This document shows, one piece after another, positions 1 to 6,663 of a stretch of 9,412 nt of DNA. Origin of the DNA: DATKKX01 sp035542775 (GTDB lineage Bacteria > Planctomycetota > Phycisphaerae > UBA1845 > UTPLA1); assembly GCA_035542775.1 (NCBI GenBank), contig DATKKX010000276.1, forward strand, positions 1 through 9,412, in the 5' to 3' direction. The position numbers and the translations under genes were made by a program. The notes beneath the pieces were generated by a model. That model did no database searches, was not told the DNA's origin, and worked only from the letters and a program-made list of their open reading frames with translations. Position 1 is the first letter of the stretch. The number at the start of each line of letters is the position of its first letter.

Positions 1-1262
1 CGGTCTCCCACGCCCGCGGAAGGATAGGGATTCTCGACGCGTTGTTCATGTCCACCTCCGCAGTCTGTGTGACCGGCCTCGCCACACTGGATACGAGCAT
101 GGACCTTACCCGCTTCGGACACGTCGTCATCATATTTTTGATGCAACTGGGCGGATTGGGCATCATGACCTTCGCCGCCCTGGGCGCTCAGGTCGTCGGA
201 CGCCGACTGTCTTTCCGCTCCCAGGCCATCCTGTCTGACTCATTGTACCAAAGCGACGCCGCCGGCGCGCTACGGACCGATCTGAAACGCGTCTTTTTGC
301 TGACCTTCCTGATCGAGGCGTCCGGGGTGCTGCTCCTCTACTCGGAGTTCCGACAGAGAACCACCGAACCCGAAGCCATGTTCTCCGCCGTCTTTCATGG
401 CATTTCGGCGTTCTGCAACTGTGGACTGGGCCTGTATTCGGACAGCCTGATCAGCTACCGCGCCCGGCCGATCGTCCTGTGCACAGTAATGGCTCTGATC
501 ATCCTCGGCGGCCTGGGCCATTCCGTCATACTTGAAGCTGCCCGCCGTACCAAACGCCGGCTGCTGGGTCGGCCCGGCGGACCAATGATGATGAGCCTGC
601 ACGGCCGCGTCGTCCTGCGGACAACGGCCTGCCTCATCGTCGCCGGCACAGTTGGTTTGCTTGCCTTCGGGCAGACGCCCGACGAACGAACCTGGGGTGA
701 ATGCATCTGGGGTGCGTTGTTTCAGTCCGTCACCTCCCGAACGGCGGGGTTTAACACGGTCAACCTCGGTAATCTGCCCGCGGCGTCGCTCCTGGTTCTG
801 ATTTTGCTGATGTTCGTGGGCGGGTCGCCGGCCTCCTGCGCCGGCGGGATCAAGACCACCTCGCTGGCGGTGTGGATAGCCCATCTCCGCGCTCGGCTGC
901 AGGGGATGGAGGATACGACGCTCCTCGGCAGACGACTTCCGCCGGATACGATCACCCGGGTCGCCCTGGTCGGCGGACTGTCGCTGGTGTGGAACCTTGC
1001 GGGCTGCTTCGTGCTGGCCGTCACGGAAGCACATGGCGGCAGTCAGATGACGTTCCTGAACCTGCTCTTCGAGCAGATTTCGGCGTTCGGCACAGTGGGC
1101 TTGTCCACTGGCATCACGCCCGGCTTGTCGGGCGTTGGAAAGCTGTGGATCATCATGACCATGTACATCGGCCGCATCGGCCCGCTGACGGCGGCGATGG
1201 CCGTGCTGCTGCCGCAGCCCGCGGCCGTCCGGTACCCGCAAGAGCGCGTGATGATCGGTTAA
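1..1262 (+). CDS. ktrB: KtrB/TrkH-family K+ transporter membrane subunit, 5'-partial
   Basis: This is the ion-conducting membrane subunit of a Ktr/Trk potassium uptake system in the inner membrane. The reading frame is open to the left edge (first whole codon at base 3, 419 residues visible). The residues before the TTG at 42 (ILDALF) continue the family pattern, so that TTG is an internal Leu and the true start lies outside the window. All four pore (P-loop) motifs of the MPM repeats are visible: SAVCVTGL (about 54-80), ISAFCNCGLG (about 402-430), SVTSRTAGFNT (about 726-758) and ISAFGTVGLSTG (about 1077-1112). Each carries the filter glycine. The C-terminal IGRIGPLT segment also fits KtrB. 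About 50-70 N-terminal residues appear to be missing compared with usual KtrB length. The next gene, 12 bp downstream, encodes the cytosolic RCK partner, so the two form an operon. KtrB is favoured over TrkH because the partner has a single RCK unit. Confidence 0.95.
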   Translation, partial: VSHARGRIGILDALFMSTSAVCVTGLATLDTSMDLTRFGHVVIIFLMQLGGLGIMTFAALGAQVVGRRLSFRSQAILSDSLYQSDAAGALRTDLKRVFLLTFLIEASGVLLLYSEFRQRTTEPEAMFSAVFHGISAFCNCGLGLYSDSLISYRARPIVLCTVMALIILGGLGHSVILEAARRTKRRLLGRPGGPMMMSLHGRVVLRTTACLIVAGTVGLLAFGQTPDERTWGECIWGALFQSVTSRTAGFNTVNLGNLPAASLLVLILLMFVGGSPASCAGGIKTTSLAVWIAHLRARLQGMEDTTLLGRRLPPDTITRVALVGGLSLVWNLAGCFVLAVTEAHGGSQMTFLNLLFEQISAFGTVGLSTGITPGLSGVGKLWIIMTMYIGRIGPLTAAMAVLLPQPAAVRYPQERVMIG

Positions 1263-1268
1263 GGAAGG
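1261..1268 (+). promoter_or_regulatory. Ribosome binding site of ktrA
   Basis: AAGGAAGG overlaps the TAA stop of the upstream channel gene and lies 6 nt before a GTG codon at 1275. It supports the GTG start for the regulator and suggests translational coupling of the two subunits. Confidence 0.8.
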
Positions 1269-1274
1269 TGTGGC

Positions 1275-1928
1275 GTGAAACAGATTGTGGTGATCGGACT
1301 GGGACAGTTCGGAATGCACCTGGCTCGCGAACTGACCAAGCAACATTGCGAGGTCCTGGCCCTCGATAGCAACGAGCATCGCGTTGCCGATTTGCAGGAC
1401 GACGTCCACCGCGCCCTCATCTGCGACGCCAAGGACCTGGACACGCTCCAGCAGGTGATCAGCGCCTCGATCGATGAGGCCGTCGTCTGCATGGGCGAGA
1501 GCATCGAGGCCAGCGTTCTCTGCACGCTCCACCTGCATCAGATCGGCGTCAGGCGAATCCGGGCCAAGGCCACCAACGAGGACCACGCCTTGATCCTGAA
1601 AGCAGTCGGCGCTCACGACATCATCTTCCCCGAGCGCGAAACCGCCGAGCGCACCGCCCGTCGCATCGCCCATCCCAGCTTGATGGACTATTTCCCGTTT
1701 GCCGAAGACTACCGGATCATGGAAATCGTCACGCCCAAGTCGCTGGTCAGCAGGTCCCTGCAGGAGTCCGAGCTGCGCAGCACCTTCCGCCTCATCGTGC
1801 TGGCCATCAAGACCGCCGCCGGGGAGTACCGCTTCATGCCGGAGGCGCAGGACAAGCTGAACCCGGGCGACGTCCTCGTGGTGCTCGGCCGCGAATTCGA
1901 CCTGGCCAGATTCTCGGCCATTGACTGA
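1275..1928 (+). CDS. ktrA: KtrA-type RCK regulatory subunit of K+ uptake system
   Basis: This is a cytosolic gating subunit that binds nucleotide and controls the KtrB channel. It has 217 residues and starts at a GTG behind a strong ribosome binding site. The N-terminal RCK_N Rossmann domain (about 1-130) opens with IGLGQFG, giving GxGxxG at residues 8-13. An acidic residue, D31, sits at the end of strand 2, as in nucleotide-binding RCK domains. An RCK_C (TrkA_C) domain follows at about 138-213, ending in the LNPGDVLVVLG strand-turn typical of that domain. E. coli TrkA is about twice as long with two tandem RCK units, so this single-unit protein is of KtrA type and should work as a ring of subunits. 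It is co-transcribed with the channel gene. Its 3' end faces the mbfA-like gene with only 19 bp between stop codons. Confidence 0.95.
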   Translation: MKQIVVIGLGQFGMHLARELTKQHCEVLALDSNEHRVADLQDDVHRALICDAKDLDTLQQVISASIDEAVVCMGESIEASVLCTLHLHQIGVRRIRAKATNEDHALILKAVGAHDIIFPERETAERTARRIAHPSLMDYFPFAEDYRIMEIVTPKSLVSRSLQESELRSTFRLIVLAIKTAAGEYRFMPEAQDKLNPGDVLVVLGREFDLARFSAID

Positions 1929-1947
1929 CGTCGACGACCGGCCCCGA

Positions 1948-2904
1948 TCACGAACTGCCGATCACGATCCCCGCCAGAAAAACCAGTACGCCGCCGACCA
2001 CCACCTGAAAGGCCGCCTGGAGCAACGGGGTGTCCATGTAGCGGTGCCGCACCCAGGAAATGATCCCCAACTCGATGGCCACGACAGCAACCGCGACGGC
2101 AGTGGCCGGGCCAAAGCTCCCGATCAGGAAGGGCAAAGTGTGCCCCAACCCGCCCAGCGTGGTCATCAGTCCGCAAACCAGGCCGCGGGCCCAGGGATGG
2201 CCGCGGCCGGTAAGGCTGCCGTCGTCGCTCAGGGCTTCGGCGAAGCCCATGCTGATCCCCGCCCCGATCGACGCCGCCAACCCCACCACAAACGCATCCC
2301 AGCTGATGCGGGTGGCGAACGCGGCGGCAAACAGCGGTGCCAGCGTTGACACCGATCCGTCCATCAACCCCGCCAAGCCCGGCTGAACCACTTGCAGCAC
2401 GAACAATCGCCGCCGGGCCGTTTCCTCCTGCGCCCGAACGCTCTCCGTGAGTTGCTCTTTCTCCAGCCGCTCGGCCAGCGCCTCGTGTGATCGCTCTTCC
2501 TCCGCCAGGTCATCCAGCAATTGCCGGGTCCGCGCATCCGTGAGCCGCTTGGCCGCCGTCAGGTAGAACCGCCGGATCTCCGCTTCCATCGCCCCTGCCT
2601 GCCTCCGCACGGTTTCCAGCCGCAGCGGCTTGATCAGCCAGATGGGGCGACGCTTGATGAATCCCTTCACATCCTCACGGCGGATCAGCGGGATGTGCTC
2701 GCCGAACCGTTGTCGGTAGAGGTCGACCAGGCGGCGCCGGTGACCCACCTCCTCTTCCCTCATCCGCTCAAACACCTCGGCGGAACCGGGGTAGTCCTGC
2801 CGCAACCCGTCCGCGAAGTCCGCGAAGATTCGGGCATCCTCCTCCTCCAGCCCGATCGCCAAGGCGAGAATCTCACGCTCGTCAAGGCTGTCAAAGCTCC
2901 GCAT
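1948..2904 (-). CDS. mbfA: MbfA-like membrane-bound ferritin: erythrin domain fused to VIT1-type transporter
   Basis: The 318-residue protein matches the MbfA (Er-VIT1) layout. In alpha-proteobacteria this family is an inner-membrane iron exporter that protects against iron and peroxide stress. The N-terminal ferritin-like four-helix domain (about 8-160) keeps the di-iron ligand pattern: Glu at 20-22, EEExxH at 50-55, Glu at 107/109 and EEExxH at 135-140. The C-terminal half (about 165-318) is hydrophobic. It contains the VIT-type segment GLMDGSVSTLAP (179-190) and the family signature MGFAEALSDDGSLTGRG (219-235), with about four to five membrane segments at roughly 169-197, 203-225, 240-262, 266-285 and 294-316. 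The start is the ATG at 2904, preceded by AGGAGA. The frame is open further upstream, but that part has no family resemblance. Iron transport is inferred from the family. Polar and charged spacing looks intact, with no sign of decay. Confidence 0.9.
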   Translation of the reverse strand: MRSFDSLDEREILALAIGLEEEDARIFADFADGLRQDYPGSAEVFERMREEEVGHRRRLVDLYRQRFGEHIPLIRREDVKGFIKRRPIWLIKPLRLETVRRQAGAMEAEIRRFYLTAAKRLTDARTRQLLDDLAEEERSHEALAERLEKEQLTESVRAQEETARRRLFVLQVVQPGLAGLMDGSVSTLAPLFAAAFATRISWDAFVVGLAASIGAGISMGFAEALSDDGSLTGRGHPWARGLVCGLMTTLGGLGHTLPFLIGSFGPATAVAVAVVAIELGIISWVRHRYMDTPLLQAAFQVVVGGVLVFLAGIVIGSS

Positions 2905-2913
2905 GGTGTCATC

Positions 2914-2919
2914 TCTCCT
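2914..2919 (-). promoter_or_regulatory. Ribosome binding site of mbfA-like gene
   Basis: AGGAGA on the - strand lies 9 nt before the ATG at 2904. It decides the start of the ferritin/VIT fusion, because the reading frame stays open about 100 codons further upstream. Confidence 0.7.
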
Positions 2920-2984
2920 GTGATGTCTTGTCCCGCAGGTTTGCCCGATGCCGCGATTCACGGCCAAGATCCGGCGGTAGCCGA

Positions 2985-2990
2985 ATTGTA
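2985..2990 (-). promoter_or_regulatory. Candidate -10 box for the mbfA-like gene
   Basis: TACAAT on the - strand (within GCATACAATTCGG) resembles a sigma-70 type -10 box in otherwise GC-rich DNA. It would give a leader of about 75 nt. The hexamer 17 nt upstream (TTCCGT) is a poor -35 match, and no Fur or Irr-like operator was recognised. The call is tentative. Confidence 0.25.
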
Positions 2991-3086
2991 TGCGCCGATG
3001 CGACAGAACGGAATGCCGCGCTCCGCAAACGCCTTTCACCCAATCGATCGTGCACCGATGTCCCGTCTGCGCGGAGCTCGCCGCAG

Positions 3087-3105
3087 AGCCGGCTTCAGCC
3101 GGGCT
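3087..3105 (-). terminator. Hairpin downstream of the RND pump gene, possible terminator
   Basis: On the - strand AGCCCGGC-TGAA-GCCGGCT forms a 7-bp stem with one bulged base and a 4-nt loop. It lies about 26 nt past the TAA of the pump gene. No T-run follows, so it is not a textbook intrinsic terminator. It could also be a small scattered palindromic repeat. It separates the pump gene from the promoter region of the mbfA-like gene. Confidence 0.35.
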
Positions 3106-3130
3106 TGCCTGCGACGGCCGCCCTACACAG

Positions 3131-6100
3131 TTATTGGCCGGCCCTCCTCGGCGTGCTCCTCCATTCGCTGAACCTCTGGCACAGCACGAAGAACACCGGC
3201 ACAAAGAAGACCGCCAGCACCGTGGAAGCGATCATGCCTCCGAAAACAGCGGTGCCGAGCGCCTGCCGGCCCGACGCGCCGGCGCCCTCCGCCACGACCA
3301 GCGGAGAGACGCCGAGAATGAAAGCGAAAGAGGTCATCACGATCGGTCGGAAGCGTCTTCGCGCCGCCTCCGCCGCCGCGTCGGCGATGCTCATGCCCTG
3401 GGAGTGCAGGTGACGTGCGAACTCCACGATCAGGATCGCGTTCTTGCTCGCCAGGGCGATGATCAGCACGATCCCGATCTGCGTGTATATATTGTTGTCC
3501 AATCCCCGCAAAGCCACCGCGATCACCGTGCCCAGCAGTGCCGTCGGCACCACCAGAATCACCGCTGCCGGACTGCTCCAGCTTTCGTATTGAGCAGCCA
3601 GCACCAGATAGACCAGCAGCACGGCCAGGCCGAACACAAAAACCGCCTGATGGCCGACCAGCTTCTCCTGATACGACATCGCCGTCCATTCGTAATCCAT
3701 CCCCTGCGGGAGTTTCTGGTCAGCCATCTGCTCCATCGTCGTCAGGGCCTGCCCGGAGCTGTAACCCGGCGCCGCCAGACCCGTGATGGACGCCGCCGGA
3801 TAGAGGTTGTAACGCGTGATCGTCTGAGCGCCAGGCTGCCACTCAATGGACATGAGCGTCCCCAGCTCCACCATCTGCCCGCCGGTGTTCCGCACATAAA
3901 GGTGGAGGACATCATCGATCTCGTATCGGAACCTCGCCTCCGCCTGGAGTCGCACCTGATACGTGCGGCCGAACGCGTTGAAGTCGTTGACGTAGGTCGA
4001 GCCCAGGAAGGTCTGCAGCGTGTTGAAGAGCGCGTCCAGCGGAACATCCAGGGCTTTGACCTTGGTCCGATCGATATTGAGATGGATCTGGGGGACGTTG
4101 GCGCTGAAAGTGGTGGTCAAAGACCTGAGGTCCGGTCGGCTGTTACCCGTGGTGATCAGATCCCTGGCAATCTGGTCCAGCTTGTGCAGGCCCAGCCCCC
4201 CGCGGTCCTGCACTTCCATTTGAAACCCGCCGGAAACGCCGAGTCCGCGGATGGCCGGCGGCGGAAAGGCAATCAGAATGGCATCCGACCTGCGGCGAAA
4301 CTCGCGGCGCAGCCGCCCCAGGATGGCACCCATGCTCTGGCCGCGCTCGCGACGTTCATCCCACGGTTTGAAAGTGATGTAACACGCGGCCGTGTTGGAG
4401 CAAATGGTGTTCTCGAAGACGTTGCGGCCGACGATGCCGTTGACATTCTGAATGCCCGGTACTGCACGAAGGCTGTCGTTCAGCTTGTCGACCACCGCCT
4501 TGGTCCGGGCCTGCGAAGCCGCGTCGGGGAGCTGCACGCTGATGATGAAATAGCCCTGGTCCTCCACCGGCAGAAAGCCGGTGGGCAGCCTGAGAAATCC
4601 CCACGCGGCCGCGCCCGCCAGGATCGCATACACCCCCATCAGCTTGAACGGATGGTGGACGATCCACGCGACGATACGGCTGTAGTAGTGCTCGCAGCGG
4701 CGATAAAAAGCATTGAATGCCCGAAAGAAAATGAACTGCCGCCTCCCCGTTGGCGAGCGAAGGTACACCGCGCACTGAGCGGGCTTGAGCGTCAGGGCGT
4801 TGATCGCGCTGATCAGCGCAGTGGCGGCGATGGTCAGGGCAAACTGCCGGTAGAGCTGGCCGGTAATGCCGCCGAAGAACGCTGCCGGCAGAAAGACGGA
4901 GCACAGCACCAGCGTGATGCCGATGATCGGGCCGAGCAGCTCCCCCATCGCCTGAATGGTCCCCTCCTTCGGCGTCATGCCTCCTTCGATGTGCCGCGAG
5001 GCGTTCTCGACGATGACGATGGCATCATCCACCACGATTCCGATGGCCAGAACCAGGCCGAACAGCGTGAGCATGTTCACGGTGAAGCCCAGCGCGTACA
5101 TGGCCGCGAACGCGCCGATGATCGTGACCGGCACCGTCGTCGCCGGAACCAGCACCGCCCGCCAGTCCTGAAGAAAGACCAGAATGACGATCAGCACCAT
5201 CGCCCCCGCCTCGATCAGCGTCCAGTACACCTCGTGGATCGATGCGGTAACGAACTTGGTGGTGTCGAACGGAACCCGGTACTCAATCCCCTGAGGGAAG
5301 TGTTGCTTGAGCGCCTCCATCTTGGCCCGGATCCTGGTGGCCACGTCCAGGGCGTTGGCCCCGGGAAGCTGAAATACCGCCATCCCCGCGGCGGGCACGC
5401 CGTTGACCTGGAAATACTGATCGTAAGTCTGGGCCCCGAGCTCCACCCGGGCCACGTCCTTGACCCGAACGATCTCCGGCGCCAGCCCCTGGCCCGATTT
5501 CACCACGATGTTCCCGAATTCCTCCGGATCCGTCAGCCGCCCCAGCGTCGTCACCGTGTACTGATATCGCTGGTTGGGCGGCGCGGGCGGCTGGCCCACC
5601 TGCCCGGCCGCCACTTGCAGGTTCTGCTCCTGGACGGCGTTGATCACGTCCTGCGTGGTGAGGCCCCGCGTCGCCAGCTCGTCCGGATTGAGCCACATCC
5701 GCATGCTGTAATTGGCCGTGCCGACGACGGTGATGTCTCCGACGCCGTGGAGCCGGGCGAGCTCGTCGCGAATGTAGATGATGGCGTAGTTGCTCAAATA
5801 GAGGCTGTCGAACCGCTTATCCGGCGAGGTCAGCGTGACGAACATGATGATGTCGGTGGCCTGCTTCTTGGTCACGATCCCCTGCCGCTGCACCTCCTGC
5901 GGGACCTGCGGCAGGGCGATCTGCACGCGGTTCTGCACCAGCACCTGGGCCATATCGACGTTGGTGCCAACGTCGAATGTGACCGTCAAAGCGTAGGAGC
6001 CGTCGCTGGATGAAGTCGACGACATGTAGATCATGTTCTCGACGCCGTTGACCTGCTGCTCGATGGGCGCGGCCACGGTGTCGGCCACCACTTTGGCGCT

Positions 6101-6259
6101 GGCTCCCGGATAGTTGGCGGAGACGACCACCGTGGGCGGGGTGATCTGGGGGTACAGCTCGATCGGCAGCGCGAACACGGCGATGCCGCCGAAGACGATC
6201 GTCAGAATGGCAATGACGTTGGCGAAGATCGGCCGTTCGATGAAGAAACGAGACAGCAT
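3131..6259 (-). CDS. RND (HAE1 family) multidrug efflux transporter, AcrB/MexF-like
   Basis: This is a proton-driven inner-membrane pump that exports drugs and other hydrophobic compounds, normally working with a periplasmic adaptor and an outer-membrane channel. It has 1042 residues, the usual HAE1 length. The N-terminus MLSRFFIERPIFA is the classic family start. The proton-relay residues are all present: D411 and D412 in VVDDAIVIVEN (TM4), K939 in SKNAILIVEF (TM10) and R971 in RFRPIVMTS (TM11). Two long periplasmic loops (about 35-340 and 565-870) carry the porter and docking domains. The start is the ATG at 6259, with GAGG 6 nt upstream; the open frame further upstream is unrelated. One oddity is TLKPAQCA at 490-497, where AcrB-type pumps have TLTPALCA or similar. 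No adaptor or outer-membrane partner gene adjoins it in this window. The substrate cannot be told from sequence. Confidence 0.96.
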   Translation of the reverse strand: MLSRFFIERPIFANVIAILTIVFGGIAVFALPIELYPQITPPTVVVSANYPGASAKVVADTVAAPIEQQVNGVENMIYMSSTSSSDGSYALTVTFDVGTNVDMAQVLVQNRVQIALPQVPQEVQRQGIVTKKQATDIIMFVTLTSPDKRFDSLYLSNYAIIYIRDELARLHGVGDITVVGTANYSMRMWLNPDELATRGLTTQDVINAVQEQNLQVAAGQVGQPPAPPNQRYQYTVTTLGRLTDPEEFGNIVVKSGQGLAPEIVRVKDVARVELGAQTYDQYFQVNGVPAAGMAVFQLPGANALDVATRIRAKMEALKQHFPQGIEYRVPFDTTKFVTASIHEVYWTLIEAGAMVLIVILVFLQDWRAVLVPATTVPVTIIGAFAAMYALGFTVNMLTLFGLVLAIGIVVDDAIVIVENASRHIEGGMTPKEGTIQAMGELLGPIIGITLVLCSVFLPAAFFGGITGQLYRQFALTIAATALISAINALTLKPAQCAVYLRSPTGRRQFIFFRAFNAFYRRCEHYYSRIVAWIVHHPFKLMGVYAILAGAAAWGFLRLPTGFLPVEDQGYFIISVQLPDAASQARTKAVVDKLNDSLRAVPGIQNVNGIVGRNVFENTICSNTAACYITFKPWDERRERGQSMGAILGRLRREFRRRSDAILIAFPPPAIRGLGVSGGFQMEVQDRGGLGLHKLDQIARDLITTGNSRPDLRSLTTTFSANVPQIHLNIDRTKVKALDVPLDALFNTLQTFLGSTYVNDFNAFGRTYQVRLQAEARFRYEIDDVLHLYVRNTGGQMVELGTLMSIEWQPGAQTITRYNLYPAASITGLAAPGYSSGQALTTMEQMADQKLPQGMDYEWTAMSYQEKLVGHQAVFVFGLAVLLVYLVLAAQYESWSSPAAVILVVPTALLGTVIAVALRGLDNNIYTQIGIVLIIALASKNAILIVEFARHLHSQGMSIADAAAEAARRRFRPIVMTSFAFILGVSPLVVAEGAGASGRQALGTAVFGGMIASTVLAVFFVPVFFVLCQRFSEWRSTPRRAGQ

Positions 6260-6265
6260 CTCAAG

Positions 6266-6269
6266 CCTC
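6266..6269 (-). promoter_or_regulatory. Ribosome binding site of RND gene
   Basis: GAGG on the - strand, 6 nt before the ATG at 6259. It supports a start exactly at the conserved MLSRFF N-terminus. Confidence 0.55.
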
Positions 6270-6324
6270 GCTTCACGCCCGCCGCACCGGCTGCACGGCT
6301 TCACGCCTGCTGCTTTGGACGCCC

Positions 6325-6433
6325 TCACGATTGCATGCCGCGGCGTCCGGCGTAGCGGCCGAGCTCCCGCTCGGCCGAGCCCGCGAGGGCGGCCGACCAG
6401 GAGGCCGCCTGCTATTGCCATGTGCAATCGTGA
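6325..6433. repeat. REP/BIME- or MITE-like palindromic element with 11-bp terminal inverted repeats
   Basis: The 109-bp element is bounded by the perfect inverted repeats TCACGATTGCA (6325-6335) and TGCAATCGTGA (6423-6433). Inside are two GC-rich hairpins. The first has a 9-bp stem CGGCCGAGC/GCTCGGCCG (6356-6364 with 6369-6377, loop TCCC). The second has a 7-bp stem GGCGGCC/GGCCGCC (6388-6394 with 6403-6409, loop of 8 nt). GGCCGAGC recurs directly at 6373-6380. The element has no credible coding content and lies in the leader region upstream of the RND gene. The layout of paired palindromes resembles bacterial interspersed mosaic elements mobilised by RAYT transposases, or a small non-autonomous transposon. 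No flanking target duplication was seen. Confidence 0.55.
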
Positions 6434-6592
6434 AATGCCATAGCCGTATAGCCGCCGAGGACCGGCTCCATCGGTCGAGCATCAACGATCGTTTGTCTGC
6501 AAACCGGCCCATAGCTCCGGGCGAATCCGCCCGGCGAACGTAACATGATAGTGCGGCCGCCCACGGATCAGCATTACCGCCCCACCGACATT
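6434..6592. other. Non-coding stretch with small perfect hairpins
   Basis: This is part of the roughly 400-bp gap between the RND start and the quinone-reductase stop. No gene was recognised. It contains two perfect short stem-loops: GTTTG-TCTG-CAAAC (6491-6504) and CCGGGCG-AATC-CGCCCGG (6517-6534). There is also a near-tandem ATAGCCG (about 6439-6454). Transcribed on the - strand it would form the 5' leader of the RND mRNA if the promoter lies beyond 6592. No tRNA or known riboswitch fold was recognised. Confidence 0.4.
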
Positions 6593-6626
6593 CAGGGCAG
6601 CCTCATCGCCAACGAGGGCTGCCCTG
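6593..6626 (-). terminator. Strong hairpin downstream of the quinone-reductase gene
   Basis: CAGGGCAGCC (6593-6602) pairs perfectly with GGCTGCCCTG (6617-6626) around a 14-nt loop whose ends (TC...GA) can extend the stem. It lies 37 nt beyond the stop of the MDR enzyme and is the natural place for a terminator. Only AAT follows on the - strand and no T-run, so termination would have to be of a non-canonical type. Confidence 0.5.
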
Positions 6627-6663
6627 ATGAAACGAATGCGGCCTTTTCGGTTCGTCGCGCGCT

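Noticed and set aside
42..50. TTG or ATG near the left edge as the start of the K+ channel gene
   Set aside because: The frame is open to base 1 and the upstream residues continue the family pattern into the first pore loop, so these codons are internal.
270..1673. Open - strand frame of 467 codons opposite ktrB/ktrA
   Set aside because: It spans two real genes in antisense, has low-complexity His/Gln/Arg-rich composition and no ribosome binding site or recognisable domain.
2905..3204. N-terminal extension of the mbfA-like protein
   Set aside because: The extra residues are Cys/Arg/Gly-rich with no ferritin-like pattern and overlap the 3' end of the RND gene. A good ribosome binding site precedes the ATG at 2904.
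2990..6013. Open + strand frame of about 1000 codons opposite the RND gene
   Set aside because: Its translation is Arg/His/Asp/Gln-rich with no family resemblance. It is the antisense shadow of a real, well-conserved gene: TTA, CTA and TCA codons are rare in GC-rich genes, so the opposing frame lacks stops.
6512..6540. Possible tRNA T-arm (hairpin with AATC loop)
   Set aside because: No TTCRA loop, anticodon arm or acceptor stem can be assembled around it.
6331..6543. Short + strand frames over the palindromic element
   Set aside because: The peptides simply translate the GC-rich hairpins and lack start signals or family similarity.
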